This document shows, piece by piece, positions 36,078 through 48,005 of a stretch of 64,000 bases of DNA. Position 1 is the stretch's first letter, and each line of letters begins with the position of its first letter. Made by a program: the position numbers and the translations under genes. Below the pieces are notes generated by a model. The model ran no database searches. It was not told the DNA's origin and saw only the letters and a program-made list of their open reading frames with translations. The DNA is from Stylonectria norvegica (lineage: Eukaryota; Ascomycota; Sordariomycetes; Hypocreales; Nectriaceae), in the NCBI GenBank assembly GCA_014621405.1, contig JAANBC010000028.1, positions 62,001-126,000 on the forward strand, in the 5' to 3' direction.

Positions 36078-39000
36078 ATGGCCGACATCATAACTCGCGA
36101 TGCTCTCCAGGCTTTCCACCAAGAGCTTCTCGCGATCCGCCAGGGTTACGTCGATGGGACAGATTCCTTGAACAATGAAGTTCTTGTCCAAATCTTTGAG
36201 TCGGAGCTTGAGAAGCTCTGGAGCAGGCCGCGGAGGAGCGACCAGAGTCGAAATGCAGTAAAGTCTGGTATGAATGGTCTTTGGCGCAAACATGGGGGTG
36301 GCAGCTAATTCCCAGCAGGCAAAGTCATTTTCAATGGCGAAGAGTATTCGATAAACGAAATCTTTCAGCAGACCGCGCTCATGCTGGCCGACGAAGTCGA
36401 CCTCGACGAAGTAGAAGCTGCCCGATGCCTTCACGATTCACAAGCCGACCCATCTACCCTCGGACGGTCCCTCCTCGAATGTGGCATCATCAGATTCCAC
36501 CAGCATCGGAATTATGTACTCGACTCTGTGAAGCTACTTATGGAACTCGACGGATTGGACAGAGAGCCAGAGCAGTCGGAGGCATTGGAGGGCATCAAGC
36601 TTTACGTGGCAGAACGACTCCTACAGCCTGCGCTAGGCGCAGATGCAACAAAGCGCATCGTGCCCCGATGCATGGCCGCAATGTCAGAGATCAAGACTTG
36701 GCTACAAAAGTTGGGCGACAAGATTGCGGCTGCTCAAACACTTGGCCATAGTGGACCTGGCGGGATGTCTGAAGAGATGGAGACCGTCGAGTTCTCACGT
36801 GTGAGTCTCATACAGCAACATGAGCTCCTGGGGGTCATACTATGTCGCAGTGTTGAGATGAGGCAAGCCTCCACGTCGGATTTCGACGATTTTGTGGCGG
36901 CTTTGAGAAAGGTCGACAGATATGATTCTCTACTGGGTAAGAACCATCTCTCGGAATGCCTACGTACTCGCTGACATAGTTTTAAAAGTTCACATGATAC
37001 CAACTATTGGCGCCTATGTATCTATCTTTGGGTCGGCAGAGGGAGGTTACGATCTTATCCAGGCCAGGGAACTAAACAGCAGACTACTACCTTCAGATGA
37101 TACACCATGGGTTTTGCCATACTTACAAGCCGCATTCCGGGCTTGGTGGCTTGCAGAATACAGCGGTTTCTACTTAGATGACCCGCCAGAAGCTGCAATT
37201 CCACCATCAACGGATCTAGACGAAGGTATGTGTGCCATGGTATGCACCATGTTATCTCTCGCGTTGCTAATCATGCTATAGAGGATCGTCAGAGGTCGAA
37301 GATTTTCCTAGAATCTCTGAAAGATGGATCATTCGATTTTCTGCTTTCAGTGGCTGCCGACGTCAAGTCTCCTGACTGGCATGATCCCGTAAGGGCTGGC
37401 ATGCGTAAGTGGTTACAAAGGAAATCCCCGCCACTGACCACCGATGCAATTCCATTTTCCGACTCCTTTCAATTGTGCTTGATGGTACAAATCGAGGTTT
37501 TTGTTGACGCGTTTATCTCGAACTTACCCGATGTTCTGAGAAAACTTCGAGTTGAGGAGGATGAGCAACGACAACTGAGCCAGGCGCATGAACAAGATCT
37601 TGATTTGGAGCGGTTCTTGCTCATCATTGCGTATTCATACGAAGGTCGACCGGACGCCGCAATGACTTTTTGGTCTGATCCCGACAGCAACCTTGCCGGG
37701 TTCATGCACTGGGCTTCGCGCAGGGCATCAACACCACTGGTTACGGCCTTCTGCGAAATGTTACAAGCGATATCCGAGAACGAGGACTGCGCTACTGCGG
37801 CTCATGAGTTTCTTCTGGATGAAGGGCACCACTCATCGGGGAAAATGAGACGATCGCAGTCTCTGACATGGGCACAAATTTTCAAGGAGCTCGATTTCTT
37901 TTCGGACAAGATTAGGCAAAAGCCGACGCCGACGCAGGCCATAAGATATCGCAGCGGCAAGCCCAGTAGCGACCAAGCCGAAACAGAACCCGAGTCAGCT
38001 ATGATGCTCGAGTGCTATCTCCGTCTGATGTCAAAGTTAGCGAGTGAAAGTGAGACAACGAGGGTGTTCCTTCTCCAGAGTTCTGGGTATAATTTGGTCG
38101 GAACCCTCTACGAACTTGCGAGCAGTCCCATTCCCCCACGCCTCCGAGGCTGTACGTTCAAGGCGCTTGAGGCCCTGGTGGCTCGCAAAACACTACAAGA
38201 AGGACACATTATGTGGACTTGTCTGGACTCATGGATAACAGGTGGCTATGCGGCTCCAGCAACCGCTCCGCATCACAAACCTCAGCAAACGCCGCTAGCA
38301 TCTATGGAACGCATTTTCGATGAGATTAGCATCGGGTTCGAAGACCCTCTGTCTTTTATCCAGTTGCTCTTAGCTTTGGTATGCCCGTCTATCGATAGTA
38401 GCCCGCTGAATGATGGACTACCGTTTCCAGAAACCCTTGGATCGGCGTTCCGGATGCCAGGCATTGAAGTCTATGTAGACTTTGTGGTGGGTCTCGTGTT
38501 CGCATCAAAGGCCAACGATCTCCAGGATGTCAACCAAACTCGAGTGTTGAGGCTGAGCTGTCTGGAGTTCATGCTAACATGTCTGGCTACTTTCAACGAG
38601 GATCTCATTGTCGTGGCCAACGAAACGAATATCGACGTCGATTCTGTCATTTCAACGACGGACCTAGCAACATATGCGAGGATGCACCCCTTCGCACGGG
38701 TTATGGAGTGGATGTTCAACGACAAAGTAATGACAGCACTGTTCAACACCATACATCAAGAACCTGTCGATGTTGGAAACGCATCTCCCGATTCTCCCCT
38801 TATTCTCGGCATCCTACGCGCCGTTGAGGTTATCTCTAAGGTTCTCGATCTACAAGCAACTTATCTCGACCTCGTCCGCCCTATTTTCAAACTCCAACCT
38901 AATCAGCGTCGATCGCCGGTAGCCAACGCAGCTTTCGCGTCTTTTGAAGATGGCCTAGTTACGAGACTAAACCTAGTCGTTGATTTAGGCAGCTACTGTG

Positions 39001-41351
39001 GCATTGGACATCCTCAGCTTACTCTTGCCTGTTTGAAGCTGCTAGAGAAGATGTCATCCTCGTCGAAAATTACTGCTGTGTGGTCAGGCTCAAGCCGGCA
39101 TGCCCACCGCAATAAGGCAATCGTTGCAATGGAAGCAAATGGCGAGCATGAGACGATTTCTCGATCCTTCGTATCAGAGCTTGCCACTTCGTTAGAGGCT
39201 GGCCGCGAGTCAGAGTCAGATGGCTATATCACTAAGATATATATTCTCGACTTTTTATACAAGTGTTTGCAGGCGGCACCCAAGAAGCCCACCATCGCTC
39301 ATCTCCTTTTAGGATTCAAGTGTGGCGTTGACACTCTATCCATAGAAGGAAACAGCGCATTCGCTTCGCGGGACTCCCTGTTTCATAGCTTGCTGCGGCT
39401 TCTCCTGGAGACTCCTCTGGGCGACGGCCAGGGAATGCGCTCGTGGATGATAGCTATCAAATCACGGGTAATGCAGATATTGCATGTCCTCTGGACATCA
39501 CCACTCTCAGCATCTCTTGTCATTGACGAGCTACGTGAAAACGAGATACTCTTCCACCTCCTCATAGGCGAGGCCGTTATTCACCCAGATCTATCTTGGG
39601 AGGGAGAGAGTGTGACGGCACCTCACTTCCCGGCTACTGACAGCGCCAACACGCTTCTTGAGTTTCTGGGCCTGCGACGCATGGGCCTGGAGTACATCGC
39701 CATGGAGCTCTGCAGTATCTCGCAAAGCCGTATGCCTAGCATCAAGCGGCGGATATTCGAAGCTCTGAACGGCCAAGTCATTGGCGATGGCAACGCGCCG
39801 ATCCAAACACCTACCGTCTTCGATCTGTACGACTTCATGCTGCCAGACGGCATTTGGGAAATACCCAAACTCCCTATACAATTCTACAATGGCCTTGACC
39901 TATCGGTGTGTGTCGAAGATGACGCAGAATTGAATCCTCTCTACAACGTCGAACGCGTCAAGGACATAATGCTCCTGAAGCGCGGAGAGGCACAGACCCA
40001 AGGCGTCGTTATTGCAGTGCAGGATTTGGCCGTCATTGAAAGGGAAGAGGTTATGATATTGGACTGCGTCGTTTCGTCAAACCGTCAGAAGCAGATTGCA
40101 ACACGATGCCTGTCTGTTCTCAAAACATGGACCAAACTGTTGCTCGTTATGATTGAGTCCAACGACTTCAAGGGTACTGCACAAACGTCCTTCTTCCTGC
40201 AAGCGCTGCAATCCATCCTGCCCAGTCTCGAGGCCTTTGCATCCGTTCGCACTGAGGAGGCGATGGAGCTGGCAAAGCTTGCCAAGGTGCTGCTCTTCAA
40301 ACTTGACCTGTCAGCATCAGCTATCGGCGACCCAAACAACCAGAAAATCGGCAACCTAGTCAGCGACAAGCTATACCAGCTTTTCCAAATATGCCTCCAG
40401 GCCATTGGCAAATGGGCCGGTAGCCCGGAGTTACGATCGGTCTATTACGCCGTCTGCTACCGTTACCTGACCGGCATGTCGGATCAAGGCCCGCTGAGCT
40501 CCAACCGCCCCAAGACGATCAAGACTATTCAGACCTACGGAGAGAGGCTGATCAACGTCATTTGCGATGATGCTTACGGCGGCGAGGCAGACTGCCAGAC
40601 GGCAGCCTTGATCTTCCTCAACGCCCTGGTCAGCATGGGCCGGCAAGGGAGCGACACTCATATAGTGGAAACACTTAACCGTCTCAACTTTATCAGTGTT
40701 CTTGTCGACTCCCTTCGCAACATTATGCAAGAGTGGCACGAGGTCTACACATCCGGTACGAACACACATCCTCCCCTTTATTTTCGTGGGCCTCACTAAT
40801 GCTTTCTCGATAGGCAACTCGGATCAGCAAAACTACCAGAACGCCCGGCTCGCCCTCCTCCTAGAACTCGCACAGACCCGCGTCGGTGCCAAGTACATCC
40901 TACACTCCAACGTCTTCCGCACCCTCGAAGTTGCCGGCCTATTTACTGCAGACCCTGAGCTGCAGATCGACGGCTCGAACCCGCAAGCCCTCGAGCAGCA
41001 CTATGATCTCCTCGCCAAGGTCGTCCGCATCATCGGAGCCGCCCTCGTTAGTCGCGGGAGCCACAACATCGTGCAGGGTCGCAAATTTCTCACCGATCAC
41101 CGTATGCTAGTCACGCACACATTGAAGCGTAGCGCTGGCATCGGGAACGGAACGGCGGACAACGCACTCGAAGACCGCGTGGAGGAGTTGGCGGAGGGAC
41201 TGATGGTCATTATTGCAGCAACCGGGTTTCTCGAGGTAAGCTTTCTTTTGCAACGTCACAATCATAATGGACTTATGTACTAACCATGAAACAGTACGAG
41301 GATGACGTCTTCCCAGAGCCAAAGCAACAGACCCACATGCTGTTCCATTAG
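36078..41351 (+). CDS. nup192: Nucleoporin NUP192 (Nup205 family)
   Basis: Large alpha-solenoid scaffold of the nuclear pore inner ring; binds Nic96 and Nup53. CDS is join(36078..36267, 36319..36936, 36989..37225, 37282..40755, 40814..41235, 41295..41351), 1,665 aa, the usual size for the family. Introns are 51-59 nt with GTATGA/GTAAGA/GTATGT/GTACGA/GTAAGC donors. Each junction keeps frame: for example DSLL-VHMIPTIGAYVS and ATGFLE-YEDDVFPEP. The protein starts MADIITRDALQAFHQELLAI and is helical throughout, without catalytic motifs; family blocks include LLECGIIRFHQHRNYVLDS and ALLLELAQTRVGAKYI. It ends PKQQTHMLFH. The first acceptor is a tandem CAGCAG, so an extra Ala may be included or skipped. 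Divergent from TEL1; convergent with SLX8. Confidence 0.95.
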
Positions 41352-41844
41352 AACGAGGAGGAGAGATACTCATGTACACCTAGGATGAATGTCGAGTCAG
41401 GATAGATCTTGCGCAGGTTTTCAGTGGCGTTGGAGGGGAAACGAGCCCCTTTTTGGTTTGAGAAAACGGAGGCCCGCGTGCCCAACTGTAAACTAATCGG
41501 GGCTCTCGTTAGAAGTCACGCGGTAACAGCAGCACGGAAAGGGAAGGATGGTAAAGTTGTTGAAATAGCAAAACAATCACAAGGGCCTATCCGCTTCCCA
41601 TGTCTATGAATACGCCAGCCTCGCGGTCCCGCCCCGGTCCCGCCCGAGGTAAACCAAAGCCCTCCGAGCCTCCTCGTTACTCCGTACGCCGGCCGATATA
41701 CGGGCGTCGTGGATGCTCCATGGTGTACCAAAAATATCAAACCGTCCCTGCTCCCCTCATCCATGCAATGCTGGGTATCTTAAGTTGAAAGTCTGTCCGT
41801 TTCCTTGTGGCTGTTGCTCGGAACCTCGATTGTCCTGAAATTGT
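41352..41844. other. NUP192-SLX8 convergent 3' region
   Basis: About 490 bp between convergent stop codons. A C-rich stretch with repeated GGTCCCGCCC words lies at 41625-41645. No gene seen. Confidence 0.6.
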
Positions 41845-43332
41845 TCACGTCAAAACGTTGGCTTTCCGCTTGCCCTTGCGGGTGGCCGTCATGAGTTTCA
41901 ACTCCAGCGGCCAGTAGCCCTTGGTCTTGGTATTGTAGGTTGCCCGGGATTTCAGATCGAGCTTTTGACGGCACATAGGGCATTTCCCCTTTGTTGCTGG
42001 AACGTTCAGGGACGAATGCAAGCATTGCGCGCAGTAAAGATGGCCTGTGAAGGGATGAGCATCCTGAGTTGCAAGGGGGTAAGTGTGAATAGACCTACCA
42101 CAGTGGGTGACGGTTAGAGTAGTGACATCATCCATACAGATAACGCACTGGAATGCTGCGATCTTGATCCTGTTGTCAACCTCCGGGACGTCAGGTTTCG
42201 TCAACTCCTCGGGCAGTTCCGTCGCCTCGGTCAGGTCGATTGTGGTGAGGTCCTCTTTTCTGAGATCCACATTCGGCGATGAGTGCAGCACTTGATCGTC
42301 GAATATTCCATCGTCAAGGTCCTTTTCAGCTGGATTGGGTCTCCGTCTCGGCGTCGGTTTCCGCGGCGGCCTGGGGGCTGTGGCGGAGGTTCGCCTGCGC
42401 TTGCTATCGTGCCCTCGGTCGTAAGGCGGGGCGGCAATATTAGTGCGGGCGCGAGAGGGCGGCATGATGATGTCGTCTAAAGAACTGCCGGGGCTGTCGA
42501 AGAGGTCGTTGTAGTCGTCGTTGTAGTCGTCGGTGAAGAGAGTGTTCTGCGACTCGCCGGTGGTGGTGGAAGCCGAGAGTTGGGTCGTGGTCCGCTCAGG
42601 CGCCGAGAAGTTGAGGATGCAGGCGGCAGAGGGGTTGTTGCGTGGGGCCGTGGTGGTGCTCGAATATGGCCTTGGGCCTGGCAGAAGTGAAGGCTGCGGC
42701 GGCAGCTGCACGGCGGGGCGGCTGTTGGTGGTGGGATTTGTGGTTGCGGTGGACGATGAGGTGAAGGATGGGTAACTCGAAGGTGAAGAGAAAACCGAGT
42801 CGGCGAGTGTAGCGAGATATAACTCGTCGCTATCGGCGGGCGCCGGCGGAGGGTCCGGGGTGAAGTCGTGGAGTATTGATTCTTCGCCTCCCCAGGCAGA
42901 GAGATCGAGCGCGCGGTTGGAGCGTCGGGCGCGCCAGTACGGCGAAGGCGTGAGGCGATGATGGGTTGGTGTCGAAGGATTCGTGGAGTTGGCCGAGTTG
43001 GCGTGCGTGGTCGTGGTTGTTGTGGTGGAGGTTGTTGTCGTTGTCGTCGTCGATTGGCGATGGCGGGCGGCTGTGGAAGAAGCTGTCAAGGGTGGCAAAG
43101 AGCGAAGGGACTGGCCCTGCACAGTGAATGCACCCTCGACAACGGGCGAGTATTCGTAAGCGGATGCGGATGCGGCTGCGGATGTGGTCGCTCGGTCGGG
43201 GGGCAATCCGCGTCTCGTTGCCATCGAAATCGGCAGCGTCACCGTCGGCGGGCTGACGATGTTGTTCCAGAACAGGGCGGAGTGGTCTATTCGGTAATAA
43301 CCGTGCGGGCGAGCGTCAGGGGCGGACGGCAC
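41845..43332 (-). CDS. slx8: SLX8-like RING E3 ubiquitin ligase (SUMO-targeted)
   Basis: C3HC4 RING protein near the C-terminus of a disordered Ser/Thr/Pro-rich chain, the architecture of Slx8, which with Slx5 ubiquitinates SUMOylated proteins at damaged DNA and the nuclear pore. CDS is complement(join(41845..42044,42099..43332)), 477 aa from the outer ATG. The RING (from about residue 394) reads CVICMDD...THC-GHLYCAQCL...CPMCRQKLD only when the 54-nt intron 42045-42098 (GTAGGT...TTCACAG) is removed. The unspliced frame has no stop and would insert 18 residues between Cys and His ligands. An acidic/hydrophobic stretch TIDLTEATELPEEL precedes it and may act as a SUMO-interacting motif (inference). 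Poly-Thr and poly-Ser runs lie in the N-terminal half. MATRRGLPPD at 43224 is an alternative start. Confidence 0.88.
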   Translation of the reverse strand: MPSAPDARPHGYYRIDHSALFWNNIVSPPTVTLPISMATRRGLPPDRATTSAAASASAYEYSPVVEGAFTVQGQSLRSLPPLTASSTAARHRQSTTTTTTTSTTTTTTTHANSANSTNPSTPTHHRLTPSPYWRARRSNRALDLSAWGGEESILHDFTPDPPPAPADSDELYLATLADSVFSSPSSYPSFTSSSTATTNPTTNSRPAVQLPPQPSLLPGPRPYSSTTTAPRNNPSAACILNFSAPERTTTQLSASTTTGESQNTLFTDDYNDDYNDLFDSPGSSLDDIIMPPSRARTNIAAPPYDRGHDSKRRRTSATAPRPPRKPTPRRRPNPAEKDLDDGIFDDQVLHSSPNVDLRKEDLTTIDLTEATELPEELTKPDVPEVDNRIKIAAFQCVICMDDVTTLTVTHCGRSIHTYPLATQDAHPFTGHLYCAQCLHSSLNVPATKGKCPMCRQKLDLKSRATYNTKTKGYWPLELKLMTATRKGKRKANVLT

Positions 43333-44525
43333 ATGGAGAGGCAGAGGCTTGAAGCGATGCGAGAGAGAGAAACAGAAGAAAGAAAAATAATAAGAGGCAC
43401 AGGCGGCTAACCTTGGAGCAAGCGGGACACGACGGAGTTCACCAGGGAGTAGCCGTGGTCCATGGCCGTGGTTGTTTTGGTCTTGGTGTTGTGCGGTTGT
43501 ACAGTGCAGTTACTGGTCGTCGCAGTTGGGGATGGTGCGATACGGGGCCAAAACAGCGGAGGTTAGGCCCGGGGCGCGGCTCCGAGTGGCGACGAGGCCC
43601 ATGGAACTGTCTACTTACGAATAATTACTGAAGGTAAACAATTGACAATAAAGAGCAAACGCCACCGAACCAAACGAGACAGAACCAGAGTGAGGCAAGA
43701 CTGAGACAAACGCAATGGCCAATTCTGAGACGGCCAGCTTGGGGCTTTGCAGTGTTGACACAACCTATTCATTCAAAGGATAGGCGGCTCTGCCTCAAGA
43801 AGGCGAACAGCGTTGCTCGGGCGGCACCTACTGTAGCCTACTTCCATGCTTTAGCAGCTGATCACCAAGTATGCATATGGTGACACCTGGATGGATCTAT
43901 TGGATATCAAGACTACGTACATGTCCTGTACATGTACGGGAATATTACTGTTCATACCAATAGTTTGGCCGAGGTATCCGTTTCAGTACCTAACAAGTTA
44001 AAGTATTCGTAGTACACACCAGTACTACTATTACACATCCGTCATCTCATTGTCCTACTGTGCACCAAGACGATGGGAAAAACACGTAAATAAAGGAATG
44101 ATTGGGAAAAGTTCCTCGAATATACCGACGTCGACTCCATCTCTTACACATTCTAAACTACTAGAATTAAATGCTCCAATAAATGCAACCATGGCCATCA
44201 TTAACCGTTAATTGTTCCATGAGCATGCTCCCTGATAAAGGATAAACCCCACGCCTGGTAACGCCTCCCATTGGTCAATCTTCCTCTTTCCCTTCTCCTG
44301 CAGGGACCCACCAGCGTCATCCACCTTACATGGCCTGTATTCGTAGACATCTTGTACACGGACCCCACCTCCCCTAACTTAAGCAGAAAGTCAGAACTAG
44401 GATACCTCCCACCATCATCACTCGCTTCGCCCACCAACACCCATCTGTTTCAACGACATACGCCAAATCATCGGCACAAGTCAACACTCCAGTTGTCCCG
44501 TAATGTTGCAGCGCCAAACCTGAGC
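43333..44525. promoter_or_regulatory. Divergent region between SLX8 and MIP1
   Basis: About 1.2 kb that must hold both promoters. 43860-44180 is AT-richer with short palindromic words such as GTACATGTAC at 43930-43939. Plus-strand frame 44271-44525 is open but is most likely leader upstream of the MIP1 ATG. No separate gene seen. Confidence 0.55.
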
Positions 44526-47500
44526 ATGCTCACCTCTGCTAGCAGCCACTTGCAGCGCGCCTCGACCTCCAGCTTCGTTCGCATTGCCCGCCACCAGGCT
44601 TTTCGTCGCCATGGTTGGCGCGCCCATGTTCGATGGCTGGCCGCCGTCGCAAATGAAAACAACCTGAAGGAGCGGGCCAGTCTACTCAGTACGTTGTCGC
44701 TCGTTACCTCTGCTTCGTACATACACCTGTGGCTAGCGTTCTAATAATGCCATCTGCCAGTTCCATCGCGCGCACGACACAATGAGATCGGCGTGCAGCA
44801 GCTCAGCTCCCATGTCTTCGATCAGATCTTTCCGGACGGCGGCAAAACTCCTCCCCCCGAACTTGTCGAGCTATCCAAGGACCACCTGCGTCGCCATGAC
44901 CTGCTAGGCAAGAACACCGACAAATCCGAGCCCATAGGCTTCGACCTACCGCCTCTCCAAGGTCGCACTATGGATCAGCACTTCCACCGGCTTGGAGTCG
45001 ATTGCGCCGAGCCCTTTCTGTCATATGCCAAAGCTTTTGCGCGCGTGAGCGCCCCTCCGAAGCCGAGAGCATGGATACGACGAAGTGGATGGACGAAATA
45101 CTATCCCGATGGGCGAACAGAGCAAGTGGATGCGCCGGATGAGAGCATGCTTTGCTTCGATACCGAGGTCATGTGGAAAGAGAGCCCCTTCGCTGTCATG
45201 GCCTGCGCGTCTGGCCCAACTGCTTGGTACGCTTGGCTCTCGCCATGGCTTCTGGGTGAGTCGGAGAACGATAGGCACTTGATACCGCTGGGCAACCCGA
45301 ACAAGGATCGAATTATCGTTGGACACAATGTCGGATTCGACAGGGCCAGAATACTGGAGGAATACGATCTCAAGCAAACCAGGAATAGTTTCCTAGACAC
45401 AATGTCGCTACATGTAGCTGTCAATGGTATGTGCTCTCAGCAACGGCCTACCTGGATGAAGGCTAGGAAAAATCGCGAGTTGAGAGAAAGGGTCGCCAGC
45501 CAGACGCCCGACCACGACCTAGCAGAGCTCCTGAGCAACCAGAGCATGCATGACGAGGACGAATTATGGGTGGAAAGGAGCTCGGTAAACTCACTGAGGG
45601 ACGTCGCCAAGTTCCATCTCAACGTCTCCATGGACAAGACCGTCCGAGATGACTTTGGAACTCTAGACCGCGAAGGCATCCTAGCGAAGCTCGACGAACT
45701 CCTGGATTATTGTGCAGCAGATGTCTCGATAACACATCGTGTCTACCAAATTGTCTTCCCAAACTTTCTCAAGGTTTGCCCGCATCCCGTCAGCTTTGCC
45801 GCACTACGTCACCTTTCTTCCGTCATTTTACCTGTCAACAACTCTTGGGATGCCTACATTGCGAATGCCGAGGCAACATATCAGACACTATCGGAAGCCG
45901 TACGCGAACGCCTTGTTGGGCTGGCAGAGAAGGCATTGGACATCAAAGATGATCCCGAGAAGTGGGAGAATGACCCCTGGATGCAACAGCTCGACTGGTC
46001 TGGGCAGGAAATCAAAATGGTGAAGGGAAAGAAGAAGAATGACCCTCCGCGGCCCGCCGCGAGACAAAAGAAACCGGGTATGCCTAAATGGTACAAGGAT
46101 CTATTCCAGAAGAACGACTCCCCGATCAGCATTACGGTTAGGACACGCATCGCCCCAATACTTCTAAGGCTCTGTTGGGATGGCCACCCCTTGGTTTGGT
46201 CCGACAAATATGGGTGGACATTCCAAGTACTTCGAACGGATTCCGCAAAATATACAGGGAAGCAAATGATCGAGTGCATCTTTGACGACGCGGAGCCAAA
46301 ACTACGAGACGATCGGAGAAACGTATATTTCAAGTTGCCACACAAGGATGGCCCCTCGTCTCGTTGTACCAACCCGATGGCCAAGGGATATCTAGCATAT
46401 TTCGAGAACGGAACCCTTACGTCAGAGTTCGCGTATGCCAAAGAGGCGCTGGATATGAACGCTTCTTGCTCATACTGGATCAGTGCGAGAGACCGGATCA
46501 GGTCACAGATAGTCGTTTATGATGAAGATCTCAAGTCTGGCAAAGGCGACAATACGCAGAAGAGTTCCGGTAACAGAAATGGCTTCATCCTGCCCCAGGT
46601 GATACCTATGGGCACAGTAACACGAAGAGCTGTGGAGAATACCTGGCTTACTGCCAGCAATGCCAAAAAGAATCGAGTCGGCTCCGAACTCAAAGCAATG
46701 GTGCAGGCCCCTGAAGGCTACTGCTTCGTCGGAGCTGACGTCGATTCTGAGGAGCTCTGGATTGCGAGTCTGGTCGGCGACGCAACTTTCAAGCTGCATG
46801 GTGGGAATGCTGTCGGCTTCATGACGCTTGAGGGAACGAAGGCTGCCGGCACTGATCTTCATTCCCGCACAGCAGGTATCCTCGACATAACGAGAAATGA
46901 TGCGAAAGTTTTCAACTACGGACGAATCTATGGGGCTGGACTGAAGTTTGCCGCGACTTTGTTACGACAGTTTAACCCGAATCTTTCAGAACAGGAGACG
47001 ATGGAGGTGGCCGGGAAACTTTACACAACTACAAAAGGCTCCAAGACGAATCGCAAGACTCTGTACAAGCGGCCGTTCTGGCGAGGAGGTACCGAGTCCT
47101 TTGTATTCAACAAACTCGAAGAGTTCGCGGAACAAGAGACGCCGAGGACACCGGTTCTAGGCGCGGGCATCACTGAGGCACTTATGGGACGGTTCGTCAA
47201 CAAGGGCGGCTATCTCACGTCTCGCATCAACTGGGCGATTCAGTCGTCCGGCGTGGATTATCTCCACCTGCTCATTGTTGCCATGGACTATCTGACGCGG
47301 AGATTCACCATTAATGCCAGGGTTGCGCTCACTGTCCACGACGAGATCCGCTACCTCGTCAAGAACGAGGACAAGTACCGCGCTGCCATGGCGCTCCAGG
47401 TGGCTAACCTCTGGACCCGCGCCATGTTTGCGCAGCAGGTCGGCATCAACGACCTGCCCCAGAGTTGCGCCTATTTCTCTGCTGTCGACATCGACCACGT

Positions 47501-48005
47501 CCTCCGGAAGGAGGTCGACATGGACTGCATCACGCCGAGCAACCCAGTCGCCATTCCGCATGGCGAGAGCTTGGACATGACGACTCTGCTCGCGTTGGGC
47601 GACGAGGCCAGACTTGATCCCGCCATCATACCCGATCCTCGACACGCCCCTAAACTGGAGCACATAGAATACACCCCGCGTGTACCCGTGATGCAAAGCA
47701 TCCAGGACGCCGACGGGCAGAGCATACCTTTCATCAAGGCTCAGATCTCAAGCGGTGACCAAGAGCTCCGCAACATCATCAAGGAGTCTTCGAGGACGGT
47801 AGTCAAAGAGAAGCTACCGAGCAAGAGATCTCTCAAAGGCGTACTGCCGTACCACGCCTATCCGGATCTGATGCCCACCCCGGAGCCCGTGTTCGTCACG
47901 GACGCCCTGCGACCCAAGTATCGCAACGGGCATGATAACAGCAAGTGGCAGCAGCAGTGGCCGAAGAGCTCGACCAAGGGCACGAGGCCCATTTCGAGGA
48001 TGTAA
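44526..48005 (+). CDS. mip1: Mitochondrial DNA polymerase gamma, catalytic subunit
   Basis: Family A polymerase that replicates mitochondrial DNA. CDS is join(44526..44688,44761..48005), 1,135 aa; the 72-nt intron splits an Ile codon and gives SLLS-IPSRARHNEIGVQQL. The N-terminus MLTSASSHLQRASTSSFV is basic with no acidic residue for over 40 positions, a mitochondrial presequence. Proofreading motifs: Exo I CFDTE at ~186, Exo II GHNVGFDRARI, Exo III DYCAADVSITHRVY. Polymerase motifs: A GADVDSEELW at ~712, B NDAKVFNYGRIYGAG at ~765, C VHDEIRYL at ~913. A C-terminal extension of about 215 residues follows motif C, as in fungal Mip1 but not the animal enzyme. An alternative ATG at 44271 would add an implausible leader. 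All catalytic acidic residues are present. Confidence 0.96.

Noticed and set aside
47157..47696. 179-codon minus-strand ORF within MIP1
   Set aside because: Antisense shadow of the polymerase motif C region.
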